Below are positions 34,622-43,624 of a stretch of DNA of 64,000 bases, piece by piece. The stretch comes from Bog-473 sp963755375. Its GTDB lineage: Bacteria > Actinomycetota > Acidimicrobiia > Acidimicrobiales > RAAP-2. Position 1 is the stretch's first letter, and the number at the start of each line of letters is the position of its first letter. Below the pieces are notes generated by a model. The model did no database searches and was not told the DNA's origin. It saw only the letters and a list, made by a program, of their open reading frames with translations. Location: NCBI GenBank assembly GCA_963755375.1, contig CAVWKG010000016.1:310001-374000 (forward strand). The letters are read 5' to 3'. The translations under genes were made by a program, and so were the position numbers.

Positions 34622-35565
34622 GCGTGGAGCACCTGTCCAAGTCCTACGGGGACACCGTGGCCGTGCGCGACGTCAGCTTCGAGGTGGAGAAAGGGGAGGT
34701 CTTTGCCCTTCTCGGGCCCAACGGAGCCGGCAAGACCACCACGGTCGAGATCCTCGAGGGCTTTCGCGACCGGACCGGGGGACGGGTCGAGACGCTCGGC
34801 GTCGACCCAGCCGACCACAGCACGCAGCGCTGGCTCCGCACCCGCATCGGGGTGGTGCTGCAGGAGCTGGCCGTCGAGCCGTACTACTCGGTGCGCCAGG
34901 TCCTGACCCGCAATGCCGGCTACTACCCCAACCCACGACCGGTCGACGAAGTGATCGATCTGATCGGGCTCGCGGAGAAGGGTGACGACCGCATCAAACG
35001 GTTGTCGGGCGGCCAGCAGCGCCGCCTCGATGTCGGCCTCGGGATCATCGGCAATCCCGACCTCCTCTTCCTGGACGAGCCCACGACCGGCCTCGACCCC
35101 TCGGGTCGGCGGGAGACATGGGACCTCATCCGCCTCCTTGCTGCCGCCGGCACCACCGTGCTGCTGACGACGCACTACATGGACGAGGTGGAGGCGCTGG
35201 CGGACCGGGTGGCTGTCCTGTTCGGCCAGGAGGTCGTCGCCAGTGGCACCCCCACCTCCATCGCCGGGCGCGACCTCGGCGCCGTCACGATCCGCTTCCG
35301 GCTGCCCGGGGGTGTGACGTTGGACTCGCTTCCCGTCCCGGCCGAGCCGTCGGGCGACGGCCTCGTCGAGATCCACACCGAAGACGAGCTCCAGGTCCTG
35401 CACGACCTGACGGGATGGGCGTTGGCCGGTCACCACGCGTTGCAGGGTTTGTCGGTGCTGCGGGTCTCCCTGGAGGACATCTACCTCCGGCTGACGGAAG
35501 GGGCCGTGCCACGGCGCGGCAACGGTTCCGATGTCGCGACCGTCCATCATGAGGTGCGGCCGTGA
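34603..35565 (+). CDS. ABC-2 type transporter ATP-binding protein
   Basis: 320 residues from GTG 34603 (or ATG 34609). Walker A GPNGAGKTT, Q-loop in VVLQELAVEP, signature LSGGQQRR, Walker B LLFLDEPTTGLDP and switch H in LLTTHYMDE. The C-terminal ~90 residues are the usual regulatory extension of DrrA/CcmA-type ATPases. With the permease encoded immediately downstream (GTGA overlap) it forms an exporter for drugs, lipids or polysaccharide. Weak Shine-Dalgarno; a leader ORF overlaps the start. Confidence 0.93.
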   Translation: MAMPAVSVEHLSKSYGDTVAVRDVSFEVEKGEVFALLGPNGAGKTTTVEILEGFRDRTGGRVETLGVDPADHSTQRWLRTRIGVVLQELAVEPYYSVRQVLTRNAGYYPNPRPVDEVIDLIGLAEKGDDRIKRLSGGQQRRLDVGLGIIGNPDLLFLDEPTTGLDPSGRRETWDLIRLLAAAGTTVLLTTHYMDEVEALADRVAVLFGQEVVASGTPTSIAGRDLGAVTIRFRLPGGVTLDSLPVPAEPSGDGLVEIHTEDELQVLHDLTGWALAGHHALQGLSVLRVSLEDIYLRLTEGAVPRRGNGSDVATVHHEVRP

Positions 35566-36365
35566 GCGCGACCGAACTCCCGGTCAGGGGATCCTTCCGT
35601 GGCGTCGGCGACCTGCGGCTCGTCGCACGCCAGGTCCGTTTCGAGCAGCTCTCGTTCTGGCTGAATCCGATCGGCGCCGTGTTGACGATCGGGTTCTCGG
35701 TGGTTTTCATCGTGATCTTCCTGTCCACCTCGGGACATTCCACGGTCGGCTATCTGGCGCACATCAACCTCGGCCAGTACTACCTCCCGGCCTTTGCCGC
35801 CTACGGCATCATGGCGGCCTGCTTCAACATCCTTGCCATCACGATGGTGAACCGCCGCGAGATGGGGCTGCTCAAGCGGCTCCGCCTCAGCCCGCTGCCC
35901 ACCTGGATGTTGCTGGCGGCCATTTTCGTCAACTCCATGATCATTGCTCTGATCCAGATCGTGCTGATGTTGCTGGTGGGCCGTTTCGGTTACAACGTCC
36001 ACGGACCGCACGACATCCCCGCGTTCGTGCTCGTCGTCGTGGTGGGCATGCTCAGCTTCACGGCACTCGGTGTGGGGGTCAGCACGTTGGTGCCCAATGC
36101 CGATGCGGCGGGCCCGGTCGTGAGCCTCGTGTTCTTCATACTGGTGGCTCTCTCGGGGCTCTACTTCCCGGTGAAGCCCGGTTCCGGTCTGTCCACCTTC
36201 ACTGATTTCTTTCCCATTCGCCACCTGATCGTCGCCTGTGTCGACTCGTTCAACGGGATCCCGGGCGCGTCGATATGGAATGACCTGCTGGTGATGGCCC
36301 TCTGGGGCATCGCGGGTGTCGTCGTCAGCCTGCGCCGATGGGAGTGGTCTCCCAAGCGGGGATGA
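35562..36365 (+). CDS. ABC-2 type transporter permease
   Basis: 267 residues starting at GTG 35562, 4 bp inside the ATPase gene. Six hydrophobic segments are visible (AVLTIGFSVVFIVIF; LPAFAAYGIMAACFN; WMLLAAIFVNSMIIAL; AFVLVVVVGMLSFTALG; VVSLVFFILVALSGLYFP; LLVMALWGIAGVVVSL) with the ABC-2 motif region MVNRREMGLLKRLRLSPLPTW between helices 2 and 3. It pairs with the preceding ATPase. Substrate unknown. Confidence 0.9.
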   Translation: MSATELPVRGSFRGVGDLRLVARQVRFEQLSFWLNPIGAVLTIGFSVVFIVIFLSTSGHSTVGYLAHINLGQYYLPAFAAYGIMAACFNILAITMVNRREMGLLKRLRLSPLPTWMLLAAIFVNSMIIALIQIVLMLLVGRFGYNVHGPHDIPAFVLVVVVGMLSFTALGVGVSTLVPNADAAGPVVSLVFFILVALSGLYFPVKPGSGLSTFTDFFPIRHLIVACVDSFNGIPGASIWNDLLVMALWGIAGVVVSLRRWEWSPKRG

Positions 36366-36447
36366 TCGCCGGGGAACATCAGGCGTCGTCTGTCGGCCCG
36401 GCCATACCGGCAGGCGTGGCCGTCGCCGCGTCGGCTAAAAGGGTGCG

Positions 36448-38028
36448 GTGAGCCCCGACGACAGCCGCCCGACCAGTTTCCGCCCCGCCACGTATGCCGC
36501 CAGCGACGGGACGCGGCCCGCCGTCGTCACGGCGTCCGGGCAGGTCGTGACGTTCGCCCAGCTCGAGGAGCGCTCGAGCCGCCTCGCTCAGGCGCTCTTC
36601 GCCCACGGGTTGCGGCCCGGCGACCACGTGGCGGTCCTGCTGCCCAACGACGATCGGACACACGAGGTGGCGTTCGCGCTCCAGCGCTCGGGCCTCTACT
36701 ACACGATGGTCAACACGCACCTGGCCGCCGACGAGGCGGCCTACATCGTGGTCGACTGCGGTGCCCGCACGCTCATCACGTCTGCCGCGCTCGGGCCCCT
36801 GGCGGCCGAGCTGGTGGCGCGCACGCCGGAGGTGGAGCGACGCCTCATGATCGGTGACCCGCTCGCAGCCGGCCACTCCTCATACGACGAGTTCGTGGCC
36901 GGCTCCCCGGGCGAGCCGCTCGCCGAGGAGGTCGAGGGTTCACCGATGCTGTACTCCTCGGGAACGACCGGGCACCCCAAGGGGATCCGCCGCCCGCTGA
37001 GCGGCCTGCCCTTCGGCTCGGACGTCACGCTCTCCGGCATGCTCGGGGGCATCATGGGGTTCGGCCCGGGGGACGTGTACCTCAGCCCGGCGCCCCTCTA
37101 CCACTCCGCCCCACTGGTGTGGTCCATGACGGCCCAGCGGCTGGGCGGGACGGTCGTCGTCATGGACCGTTTCGACCCCGAGCAGTGCCTCGCGCTCATG
37201 GAAGAGCACAAGGTCACGCACGCCCAGTTCGTCCCGACCATGTTCGTGCGCATGCTCAAGCTGCCCGACGAGGTGCGGGAAAGGTACGACCTGTCTTCCC
37301 TGCGCTCGGTGGTGCACGCGGCGGCGCCCTGTGCACCAGAGGTCAAGCGCCGGATGATCGACTGGTGGGGGCCGGTGATCCACGAGTACTACTCGGGCAC
37401 CGAGGGCTTGGGCATGACCTGGATCACTTCCGACGAGGCCCTGACGCATCCCGGCTCGGTAGGCAAGGCCATCTGGGGTGAGGTGCATGTGTGCGGCGAC
37501 GACGGCGAGGACCTGCCGCTGGGCGATGACGGCGTCGTGTACTTCGCGGGACGGACCGGCGCTGCCACCTTCCAGTACAACCACGACCCGGAGAAGACGC
37601 GCCAGACCTTCAACGACAAGGGGTGGTCGACCTTGTGGGATGTCGGGCATCTGGACGCCGAGGGGTATCTGTACCTGACCGACCGCAAGCTCTTCATGAT
37701 CGTGTCCGGCGGGGTGAACATCTACCCCCAAGAGATCGAAGACGTCCTCGTGCTGCACCCCGCGGTGGCCGACGTGGCCGTCTTCGGCATCCCCGACGCC
37801 GAAATGGGCGAGGAGGTCAAGGCCGTCGTCCAGCCGGCGCCGGGCGTCGTGTCCGGACCAGAGCTCGAGGCCGAGATCATCGCCTTCTGTCGGGCCAACC
37901 TGTCGCACTACAAGTGCCCGCGGACGGTCGATTTCACCGACCTGCTGCCCAGGGGCGAGAACGGAAAGCTCTACAAGAAGGCGCTGCGTGAGGCCTACTG
38001 GGCCAGTTCGGCCCCCAGCACTACCTGA
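36448..38028 (+). CDS. Acyl-CoA synthetase (AMP-forming ligase)
   Basis: 526 residues from GTG 36448. ANL-superfamily motifs: P-loop-like YSSGTTGHPKGI (A3), HEYYSGTEG (A5), then WSTLWDVGHLDAEGYLYLTDR (A7/A8) and a C-terminal lysine in RGENGKLYKKALRE (A10). It activates a carboxylic acid as acyl-AMP and then acyl-CoA, probably medium or long chain or a steroid acid given neighbouring lipid-catabolism genes. The 3' end overlaps the convergent MFS gene by 34 bp, which is unusually deep. Confidence 0.92.
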   Translation: MSPDDSRPTSFRPATYAASDGTRPAVVTASGQVVTFAQLEERSSRLAQALFAHGLRPGDHVAVLLPNDDRTHEVAFALQRSGLYYTMVNTHLAADEAAYIVVDCGARTLITSAALGPLAAELVARTPEVERRLMIGDPLAAGHSSYDEFVAGSPGEPLAEEVEGSPMLYSSGTTGHPKGIRRPLSGLPFGSDVTLSGMLGGIMGFGPGDVYLSPAPLYHSAPLVWSMTAQRLGGTVVVMDRFDPEQCLALMEEHKVTHAQFVPTMFVRMLKLPDEVRERYDLSSLRSVVHAAAPCAPEVKRRMIDWWGPVIHEYYSGTEGLGMTWITSDEALTHPGSVGKAIWGEVHVCGDDGEDLPLGDDGVVYFAGRTGAATFQYNHDPEKTRQTFNDKGWSTLWDVGHLDAEGYLYLTDRKLFMIVSGGVNIYPQEIEDVLVLHPAVADVAVFGIPDAEMGEEVKAVVQPAPGVVSGPELEAEIIAFCRANLSHYKCPRTVDFTDLLPRGENGKLYKKALREAYWASSAPSTT

Positions 38029-39350
38029 ACCTCGGGCGGTGGCCGCACATCGGCATACCAGGCCAGGCCGAGGGCGACCCCGGCGCCGAAGAGCAGCACG
38101 GTGGTGACGCCGAGGGCACTCACCACCGGCCCGATGAGCAGGTTCCCCACGCCGACCGTCCCGCCGAACCCCATCATCCACAGCGCCATGACCCGGCCCC
38201 GTACGTTCTCGTGGACCCGCGCCTGCAACGTGGTGTTCAGCGAGGTGATGAACGCGAAGTAGAAGGCTCCGGTGATGGCGACGCTCACGTCGGCCGGCAC
38301 CGGGCTCCGCTGCAGCGCGAAGGTGCAGAGCGCGACGGAGTAGCCCACCAGGCAGACGCGGACGAGCATGGGCTTCGACGTGCGGGCGAAGACGGTCCCG
38401 ATGGAGATGGCTCCGGCGAGAGCGCCCATGCCGAAGGAGGCGTACAGGATCCCGTAATCAGCCGACTTCGAGAGGTTGATGCCGAGGTTGTGCGCGGCCA
38501 CTACCGGCATCTGCCCGATGAAGGCGAGCGCCAGCAGCGAGAACACGAACACCGTGACCAGGCACCGGCCCACCACCCTGTCCTGGCGGGCCACCGTGAT
38601 GCCTGCGGTCAGCTGGCGCCAGCGGCTGGCGTGCGTCGGTGTCTGCCGCACGGCGGGGAGCGTGACCATCATCAACGCCGCCACGACGAACAGGTAGGTC
38701 GCGGCATTGCCGGCGAAGATCCAGGCGGGGCCGACCAGGGAGTAGAGCACCCCGCCGATGACGGGACCGATGACCCGGGAGGCGTTCATCTGGGCCGAGT
38801 TCAGCGAGATGGCGCCCGGCAGGTCCTGCTTGCCGACCAGTCCGGGGAGCACGGCCGAGTAGGCGGGACCGAACATCGCGCTGCCCGCGCCCACCCCCAG
38901 GACCATGATCACGAGCAGGACGTGCGAGGGATGGGGGGAGGCCGCGACGAGCGCCACTCCGAGCGAGAACACCAGCTGCTCGATCGACAAAACGATGAGG
39001 AAGCGCTTGCGGTCGATCTTGTCCGCCAGGAGCCCGCCCACCATGGGCAGGACGAGGGTCGGGCCGAGCTGGGCAAAGATGATGACACCGACGAACGTCG
39101 CCGAGTGCGTGAGGTCGTAGGCGTACGCACCGAGGACGACGTTCTGCATCCAGGTGCCGATATTCGAGGCGAAGGCACCCAGGAAGACGATGCGGAAGGT
39201 CCGGTGGGACAGGGCGGCCCGCGCGGTGCCGGTCCGGGCCGCGAGCGGAGTGTCCCCGTCGACGATCGCGTCCTCGATCTCCTCTATGGAGATGGCACCG
39301 TCGTCGCCCCCCGTCTCGCGCTCTGGTTGGCTGTCGGACGCGGGCGGCAC
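37995..39350 (-). CDS. MFS transporter, DHA3/EntS-like
   Basis: 451 residues from GTG 39350. The first 45 residues are an acidic cytoplasmic tail (SIEEIEDAIVDGD). Twelve helices follow, with LGAFASNIGTWMQNVVLGAYAYDLTHSA and motif-A-like GGLLADKIDRKRFLI as in the EntS/DHA3 group of exporters. The C-terminus overlaps the acyl-CoA synthetase gene on the other strand. A TACGAT -10 box 6 nt before the GTG implies leaderless mRNA. Substrate unknown. Confidence 0.9.
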   Translation of the reverse strand: MPPASDSQPERETGGDDGAISIEEIEDAIVDGDTPLAARTGTARAALSHRTFRIVFLGAFASNIGTWMQNVVLGAYAYDLTHSATFVGVIIFAQLGPTLVLPMVGGLLADKIDRKRFLIVLSIEQLVFSLGVALVAASPHPSHVLLVIMVLGVGAGSAMFGPAYSAVLPGLVGKQDLPGAISLNSAQMNASRVIGPVIGGVLYSLVGPAWIFAGNAATYLFVVAALMMVTLPAVRQTPTHASRWRQLTAGITVARQDRVVGRCLVTVFVFSLLALAFIGQMPVVAAHNLGINLSKSADYGILYASFGMGALAGAISIGTVFARTSKPMLVRVCLVGYSVALCTFALQRSPVPADVSVAITGAFYFAFITSLNTTLQARVHENVRGRVMALWMMGFGGTVGVGNLLIGPVVSALGVTTVLLFGAGVALGLAWYADVRPPPEVQVVLGAELAQ

Positions 39351-39356
39351 TCGCCC

Positions 39357-39362
39357 ATCGTA
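39357..39362 (-). promoter_or_regulatory. -10 box TACGAT for leaderless MFS mRNA
   Basis: Minus-strand TACGAT ends 6 nt before GTG 39350; no Shine-Dalgarno is present. Confidence 0.5.
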
Positions 39363-39661
39363 GGGGAGGCCATCACGCCCCGGCCCTGGTCAGCACGGGA
39401 CGAATCGTGGCCGACCGGGACGTTGCGGTTGCACCTGGTGGATGACGCCGCAGCCCGCCACACCGTCAGGGTCTTCGGCCGCACCGCCCCCGACCCGGGC
39501 CGATTCGCCCCAAGTGGGCGGGACCTGGACGGGCGCTCACCCGAATGCGGGCAGCCGACGTCGGTGGCCCCGCGCATCCGCGATCGCCTCGGCCGGACGT
39601 CGTCGACCACGTACGAGGGTGCGGCGGGCGTCGTCCGGTCGCCGTCACGCCGCCCTCTTTC
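39363..39661. other. Divergent intergenic region without a gene
   Basis: About 300 bp between the MFS promoter (-) and the amidohydrolase operator (+). Open frames here are arginine/proline-rich shadows; nothing else was recognised. Confidence 0.4.
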
Positions 39662-39692
39662 CCTGACACTGGTGTCAGGTTTCAGGTACCCT
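39662..39692 (+). promoter_or_regulatory. Operator palindrome and leaderless promoter of the amidohydrolase gene
   Basis: CCTGACAC (39662-39669) and GTGTCAGG (39672-39679) form a perfect 8-bp inverted repeat around TG. The -10 box TACCCT (39687-39692) ends 7 nt before ATG 39700. A -35-like CTGACA (39663-39668) lies 18 nt from the -10 inside the left arm, so a bound regulator would block polymerase. The form suits a TetR- or GntR-type protein; no such gene is adjacent. Confidence 0.55.
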
Positions 39693-39699
39693 TGCAGTC

Positions 39700-40929
39700 A
39701 TGGCACTGCCCAAGATCATCAGCGTCGACGACCATGTCGTCGAGCCACCCCACGTCTGGCAGACCTGGCTGCCGAAGAAGTGGCGGGAGCGCGGTCCGCG
39801 GGTCGAACGCCAGCAGTGGGGCAGCTTCACACACTTGTCGGGCGCAAAGTACGACATGCACGAGGACCCTGAGGGCGAGTGGGGCGACGCCTGGTACTAC
39901 GAGGACGAGCTGATCTATGTGCACAAGAAGTTCGTCGCCATCCCCAGCGCCTCGGTCACAGAGGATGACAAGGGCGACATCGTCTTCGACCGCACGCAGA
40001 TGACGATGACCGCCATCACGTATGACGACATGCGCAAGGGCTGCTGGGATCGTGACGAACGCGTCAAGGACCTGGCGCTCAACTACACGGACGGATCGCT
40101 CCCGTTCCCGACCTTCCCCCGCTTCTGTGGCCAGACGTTCTACGAGGGTGACGACAAGGGGCTCGGGCTCGCCTGCGTCAAGGCGAACAACGACTGGATG
40201 GTCGAGGAGTGGTGTGCGCCCACGAACGGCGTCAATATCCCGCTCTGCCTCATCCCGCTGTGGGACGTCGAGCTGGCCGCGGCCGAGACGAAGCGCAACG
40301 CCGAGAGGGGCGTCCGGGCCATCGCCTTCAGCGAGATACCGACCCGCCTGGGGCTCCCCAGCATCAACACGGACTACTGGGACCCGCTCCTCCAGGTCTG
40401 CAACGACTACGGCGTGACCCTCTGCATGCACGTGGGCTCGTCGTCGTCCAACCCCGCCGCGTCACCCGACAGCCACCCCGCCGTCGGCGGCACCCTCGGC
40501 TTCAACAACGCCATGGCCTCACTGGCCGACTGGCTCTTCTCGGGCAACCTGCTCCGCTTCCCCAAACTCAAGCTGGCCTACTCCGAGGGCCAGATCGGCT
40601 GGATCCCCTACGTCCTCGAGCGGGCCGACACCGTCTGGGAGCAGCACAACTCCTGGATGCACACGAAGGACCGCATCCCAGTCCCGCCCTCGACCCAGTA
40701 CTACGGGCGCATCTTCGGCTGCTTCACGGCGGACCGCCACGGCCTGCGCTCGCTGGAGGAGGTCGGCGAGGACAACATCTGCTTCGAGACCGACTACCCG
40801 CACACCGACACGACGTGGCCGTACTCGGAGGCCTACATCGAGAAGCTGTGCGCCGGCCTCGACGACCAGACCGCCTACAAGATGCTGCGGGGGAACGCCA
40901 TCAGGATGCTGGAGCTCGACCGGGTCTAG
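39700..40929 (+). CDS. Amidohydrolase-2 family metal-dependent hydrolase
   Basis: 409 residues from ATG 39700. The N-terminal metal motif is degenerate but of family type (ISVDDHVVEPPHVW), followed by barrel strands with GVRAIAFSEIP, YGVTLCMHVGSSS (metal His), LKLAYSEGQIGWIPY and a C-terminal FETDYPHTDTTWP with the metal Asp. This is the set found in the ACMSD/gamma-resorcylate-decarboxylase-like amidohydrolase_2 group, many copies of which lie in actinobacterial aromatic and steroid catabolism clusters. It may hydrolyse or decarboxylate a ring-derived acid. An operator palindrome precedes it. Confidence 0.88.
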   Translation: MALPKIISVDDHVVEPPHVWQTWLPKKWRERGPRVERQQWGSFTHLSGAKYDMHEDPEGEWGDAWYYEDELIYVHKKFVAIPSASVTEDDKGDIVFDRTQMTMTAITYDDMRKGCWDRDERVKDLALNYTDGSLPFPTFPRFCGQTFYEGDDKGLGLACVKANNDWMVEEWCAPTNGVNIPLCLIPLWDVELAAAETKRNAERGVRAIAFSEIPTRLGLPSINTDYWDPLLQVCNDYGVTLCMHVGSSSSNPAASPDSHPAVGGTLGFNNAMASLADWLFSGNLLRFPKLKLAYSEGQIGWIPYVLERADTVWEQHNSWMHTKDRIPVPPSTQYYGRIFGCFTADRHGLRSLEEVGEDNICFETDYPHTDTTWPYSEAYIEKLCAGLDDQTAYKMLRGNAIRMLELDRV

Positions 40930-42110
40930 TTCTTCGGGGCGGCCTGACCCTTTGCACTGCCCGCCGCCCGCGCCGCCGCCGGACCCGTCACGGCGGTCCA
41001 CCGCGGCGACGGGCGCGACGTCATGACCCGCCCGGTCGGGGCCACGAAGGTCAGCTCCGCGTTGGCGTCCCCGGACATGGTCCAGCGCCGGCTGTGCACA
41101 CGATGATGGTGGTGCTCGCACAAGAGCGCGAGATTTTCCAGGTCGGTCGGGCCGCCCGGTTTCCAGGGCGCGACGTGGTGCACGTTGGTGAAGGTGACAT
41201 TGGTGCAGCCGGGGAACCGGCAGTGCCGGTCCCGCCGCATGATCTCCCGCCGCTGGCTGTCGCTCGGCCATCGCCTCGCCCGGCCCTCGAACATCGTGCG
41301 CCCGACATCGTCGTCAATGGCGATGGCCACCGTGGCGTCGCATGCCATCCTCCGCACCGTCTGGGCGCTGAGCAGACCGTCACGCTCGAGCTCGCCGGGC
41401 AGCTCCGAGGACTCGTCAACCAGGGTCGTCAAGGGGACGTGGACCACCACGAACGAGCTCGAACCGCCCCCAGACGAGCGGACCGTGAGGAGGAAGGCGT
41501 CGCAGAGCCTCTGGTCCCACCCCGTCTCGCCGTCGGAGGGGAGCGCACGGGCACGATCCTCGAGACAGGCCCTGGCCTCGGCGTAGGACTCGGGCGGGAG
41601 CTGGACCGTGACGGTGCGGAACGTGTCGCTGAAGCGCAGCCACCGTCGCTCGTAAGCTCGACTCGCGGGGACGGTGCTCGTCGCACGCGCCACCTCTGCC
41701 AGCTGCCGCACCGAGCACTCCTGCGCCGTGTCCACAAGCTCACGGTCCGTCTCCGGGGTGGCGACGTCGGCCACCGCTCGCAGCTTGTCGAAGGTGATGT
41801 CGCCTTTGCAGAGGGCCCCGACCAGGTGGGGAAGGTCCCCGGCCCGCTCTGCGACATGGGCGTAGGTCCGCGCCGTCGGGGCGGACACGGCGAACCGTTC
41901 AACGGCCCAGGCCTCCGGTGACGTTGCGCCCTCGTCCCGGAACGCCTCCCGCCGGCCCACCTCGCCCAGGAGCTCCACGATGCGCCCGTCGATCGTGGCC
42001 CGCATCTTGAAGAGATCGTCGAGCTGCGCACCGAGGTCCCCGTTGGAGAGCCCAGCCACACCGTCGGCGCCGAGCGCTGACGCCGGCGGCGTGGTTGTTG
42101 GCTGGGCCAT
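40926..42110 (-). CDS. DUF222 / HNH endonuclease-domain protein (13E12 family)
   Basis: 394 residues from ATG 42110; longer reading back to 43724 is an artefact over the neighbouring MFS gene. The N-terminal DUF222 region (~20-280) is helical (LDDLFKMRATIDGRIVELLGEVGRREAFRDEG, AARTYAHVAERAG). The C-terminal HNH motif is complete: RDRHCRFPGCTN...FTNVHHVAPWKPGGPTDLENLALLCEHHHHRVH. Family members are numerous in actinobacteria and of unknown function; an association with mobile DNA is often suggested. The 3' end overlaps the convergent amidohydrolase stop codon. Confidence 0.88.
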   Translation of the reverse strand: MAQPTTTPPASALGADGVAGLSNGDLGAQLDDLFKMRATIDGRIVELLGEVGRREAFRDEGATSPEAWAVERFAVSAPTARTYAHVAERAGDLPHLVGALCKGDITFDKLRAVADVATPETDRELVDTAQECSVRQLAEVARATSTVPASRAYERRWLRFSDTFRTVTVQLPPESYAEARACLEDRARALPSDGETGWDQRLCDAFLLTVRSSGGGSSSFVVVHVPLTTLVDESSELPGELERDGLLSAQTVRRMACDATVAIAIDDDVGRTMFEGRARRWPSDSQRREIMRRDRHCRFPGCTNVTFTNVHHVAPWKPGGPTDLENLALLCEHHHHRVHSRRWTMSGDANAELTFVAPTGRVMTSRPSPRWTAVTGPAAARAAGSAKGQAAPKN

Positions 42111-42148
42111 CGGAGGAAGAACGGTCCCGCCGCACCCCAGAACGTCGG

Positions 42149-43624
42149 CTACTCCACGGAAGACAGTGTCGCGTTGGACAGCGTCCCGTTGGCACGCAGC
42201 GCCGAGATCACCCCCGCCGCCGCCGCAATTGCCGCCAGGACGTACGCGGTCACGGTGAACGCGTGTTGCGCACCGCTCGCTCCGTTGCTGTCGCCCCCCG
42301 CCACCACGAAGATGCTGCCGGTCACCGCCAGACCGAGCGCCGTCCCCATGCCGCGCGTCATGTTGAGGACACCGGAGGCCATCCCGGCCTGCTGCCCCGG
42401 GGCGGCGCCCATGATGGAGGCGTTGTTGGGCGAGGTGAAGAGCCCCATGCCCACCCCGATCACGGCCAGGAGGAGGAGCAACCAGACCGTCGACGGACGG
42501 AGGGCACCCATGAGGGCCAGGCCCAGGGTCACGAGCGCCATTCCGCTCACGGTGAGTGGCCGGGCCCCGACATGGTCGGCCAGCCGTCCCGCGAACGGCG
42601 CCACGATCCCAAAGGCCAGCGGCATGGCCATGAGCTCCAGGCCGGACCGGGCGGACCCCAGTCCGAGCCCCCGCTCCAGGTAGAAGGGGATCAGCAGCAA
42701 CACGCCGAACATCACGAGGTACGAGCCGACGCCGCTGGCGATCCCGGTGGAGAAGCGGGCGTTCCGGAAGAGCCCGAGGTCGAGCATGGGGTCGCGATCG
42801 CGCCGCTCGTGCCAGATGAACAGCCCGAACAGGACGGCGGCAGCCAGGAAGAGCCCGATGATCAGGCTCGAGCTCCAGCCGAGCTCCGCCCCGAACGAGA
42901 TCGCCGACACGAGCGCCACCACCGCCGGGAAGAAGACCCCGAGGCCGGTCCAGTCGAAGCGGACACGCGCCATCAGGTCGCGACTGCGGGGCACCAACAC
43001 GATGGCGGCGAGCGCGCCGAAGAGCCCGAAGGGGACGTTGACGAAGAAGATGAGGCGCCATCCTCCGGCCGCGAGGAGCAGCCCGCCGATCGTCGGGCCC
43101 AGGGCCAGGCCGAGCGCCTGGGCCGCACCCTGCAGGCCGATGGCCCGCCCCAGCGATCGGCTGGGAACGACCAGCACGATGATGGCCAAGCTGTTCGCCT
43201 GCAACATCGCCGCGCCGATCGCCTGCAGCGCCCGGAAGCCGCACAGCGCTCCCAGGCCCGGGGCGAGACCGCACAGCACCGATGCCAGCGTGAAGATGAG
43301 GAAGCCGTAGACGTACAGCAGTTTGCGTCCCCACATGTCGGCGAAGCGCCCGACGGCGACGACGGTGGCCACCAGGACCAGGAGGTACGACAGGCCGACC
43401 CACGTGACGGCGCCGACGGAGACGCCGAAGGTCTGTTGCAGCGTGGGGAGGGCGACGGTGACGATGGACGCATCGAGCTGGCCCATGAAGGCGCCGACAC
43501 ACACGGCCGCCACGGCGTACCAGTGGGCGTCGCTGCGCTCCCGTATGGCTTCGGGCCGCCGCGGCTCGACCAGCAGCCGGTCCCAGGTCCACGTCCACGG
43601 ACGCTCCTCGCCGCCTCCGGTCAC
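42149..43624 (-). CDS. DHA2 family MFS transporter
   Basis: 491 residues from GTG 43624, in a 4-bp GTGA overlap with the end of the GH3 gene. Fourteen helices; signature regions FMGQLDASIVTVALPTLQQTFG, GRFADMWGRKLLYVYGF and LALGPTIGGLLLAAGG are typical of DHA2 exporters. It continues an apparent operon from the nitroreductase gene through the carboxyltransferase and GH3 genes. It could export an aglycone or sugar product of the GH3 enzyme (inference). Confidence 0.88.
   Translation of the reverse strand: MTGGGEERPWTWTWDRLLVEPRRPEAIRERSDAHWYAVAAVCVGAFMGQLDASIVTVALPTLQQTFGVSVGAVTWVGLSYLLVLVATVVAVGRFADMWGRKLLYVYGFLIFTLASVLCGLAPGLGALCGFRALQAIGAAMLQANSLAIIVLVVPSRSLGRAIGLQGAAQALGLALGPTIGGLLLAAGGWRLIFFVNVPFGLFGALAAIVLVPRSRDLMARVRFDWTGLGVFFPAVVALVSAISFGAELGWSSSLIIGLFLAAAVLFGLFIWHERRDRDPMLDLGLFRNARFSTGIASGVGSYLVMFGVLLLIPFYLERGLGLGSARSGLELMAMPLAFGIVAPFAGRLADHVGARPLTVSGMALVTLGLALMGALRPSTVWLLLLLAVIGVGMGLFTSPNNASIMGAAPGQQAGMASGVLNMTRGMGTALGLAVTGSIFVVAGGDSNGASGAQHAFTVTAYVLAAIAAAAGVISALRANGTLSNATLSSVE

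Noticed and set aside
38211..39872. A 553-codon plus-strand frame running into the amidohydrolase gene
   Set aside because: Antisense to the MFS gene, and it ignores the operator and leaderless start at 39700.
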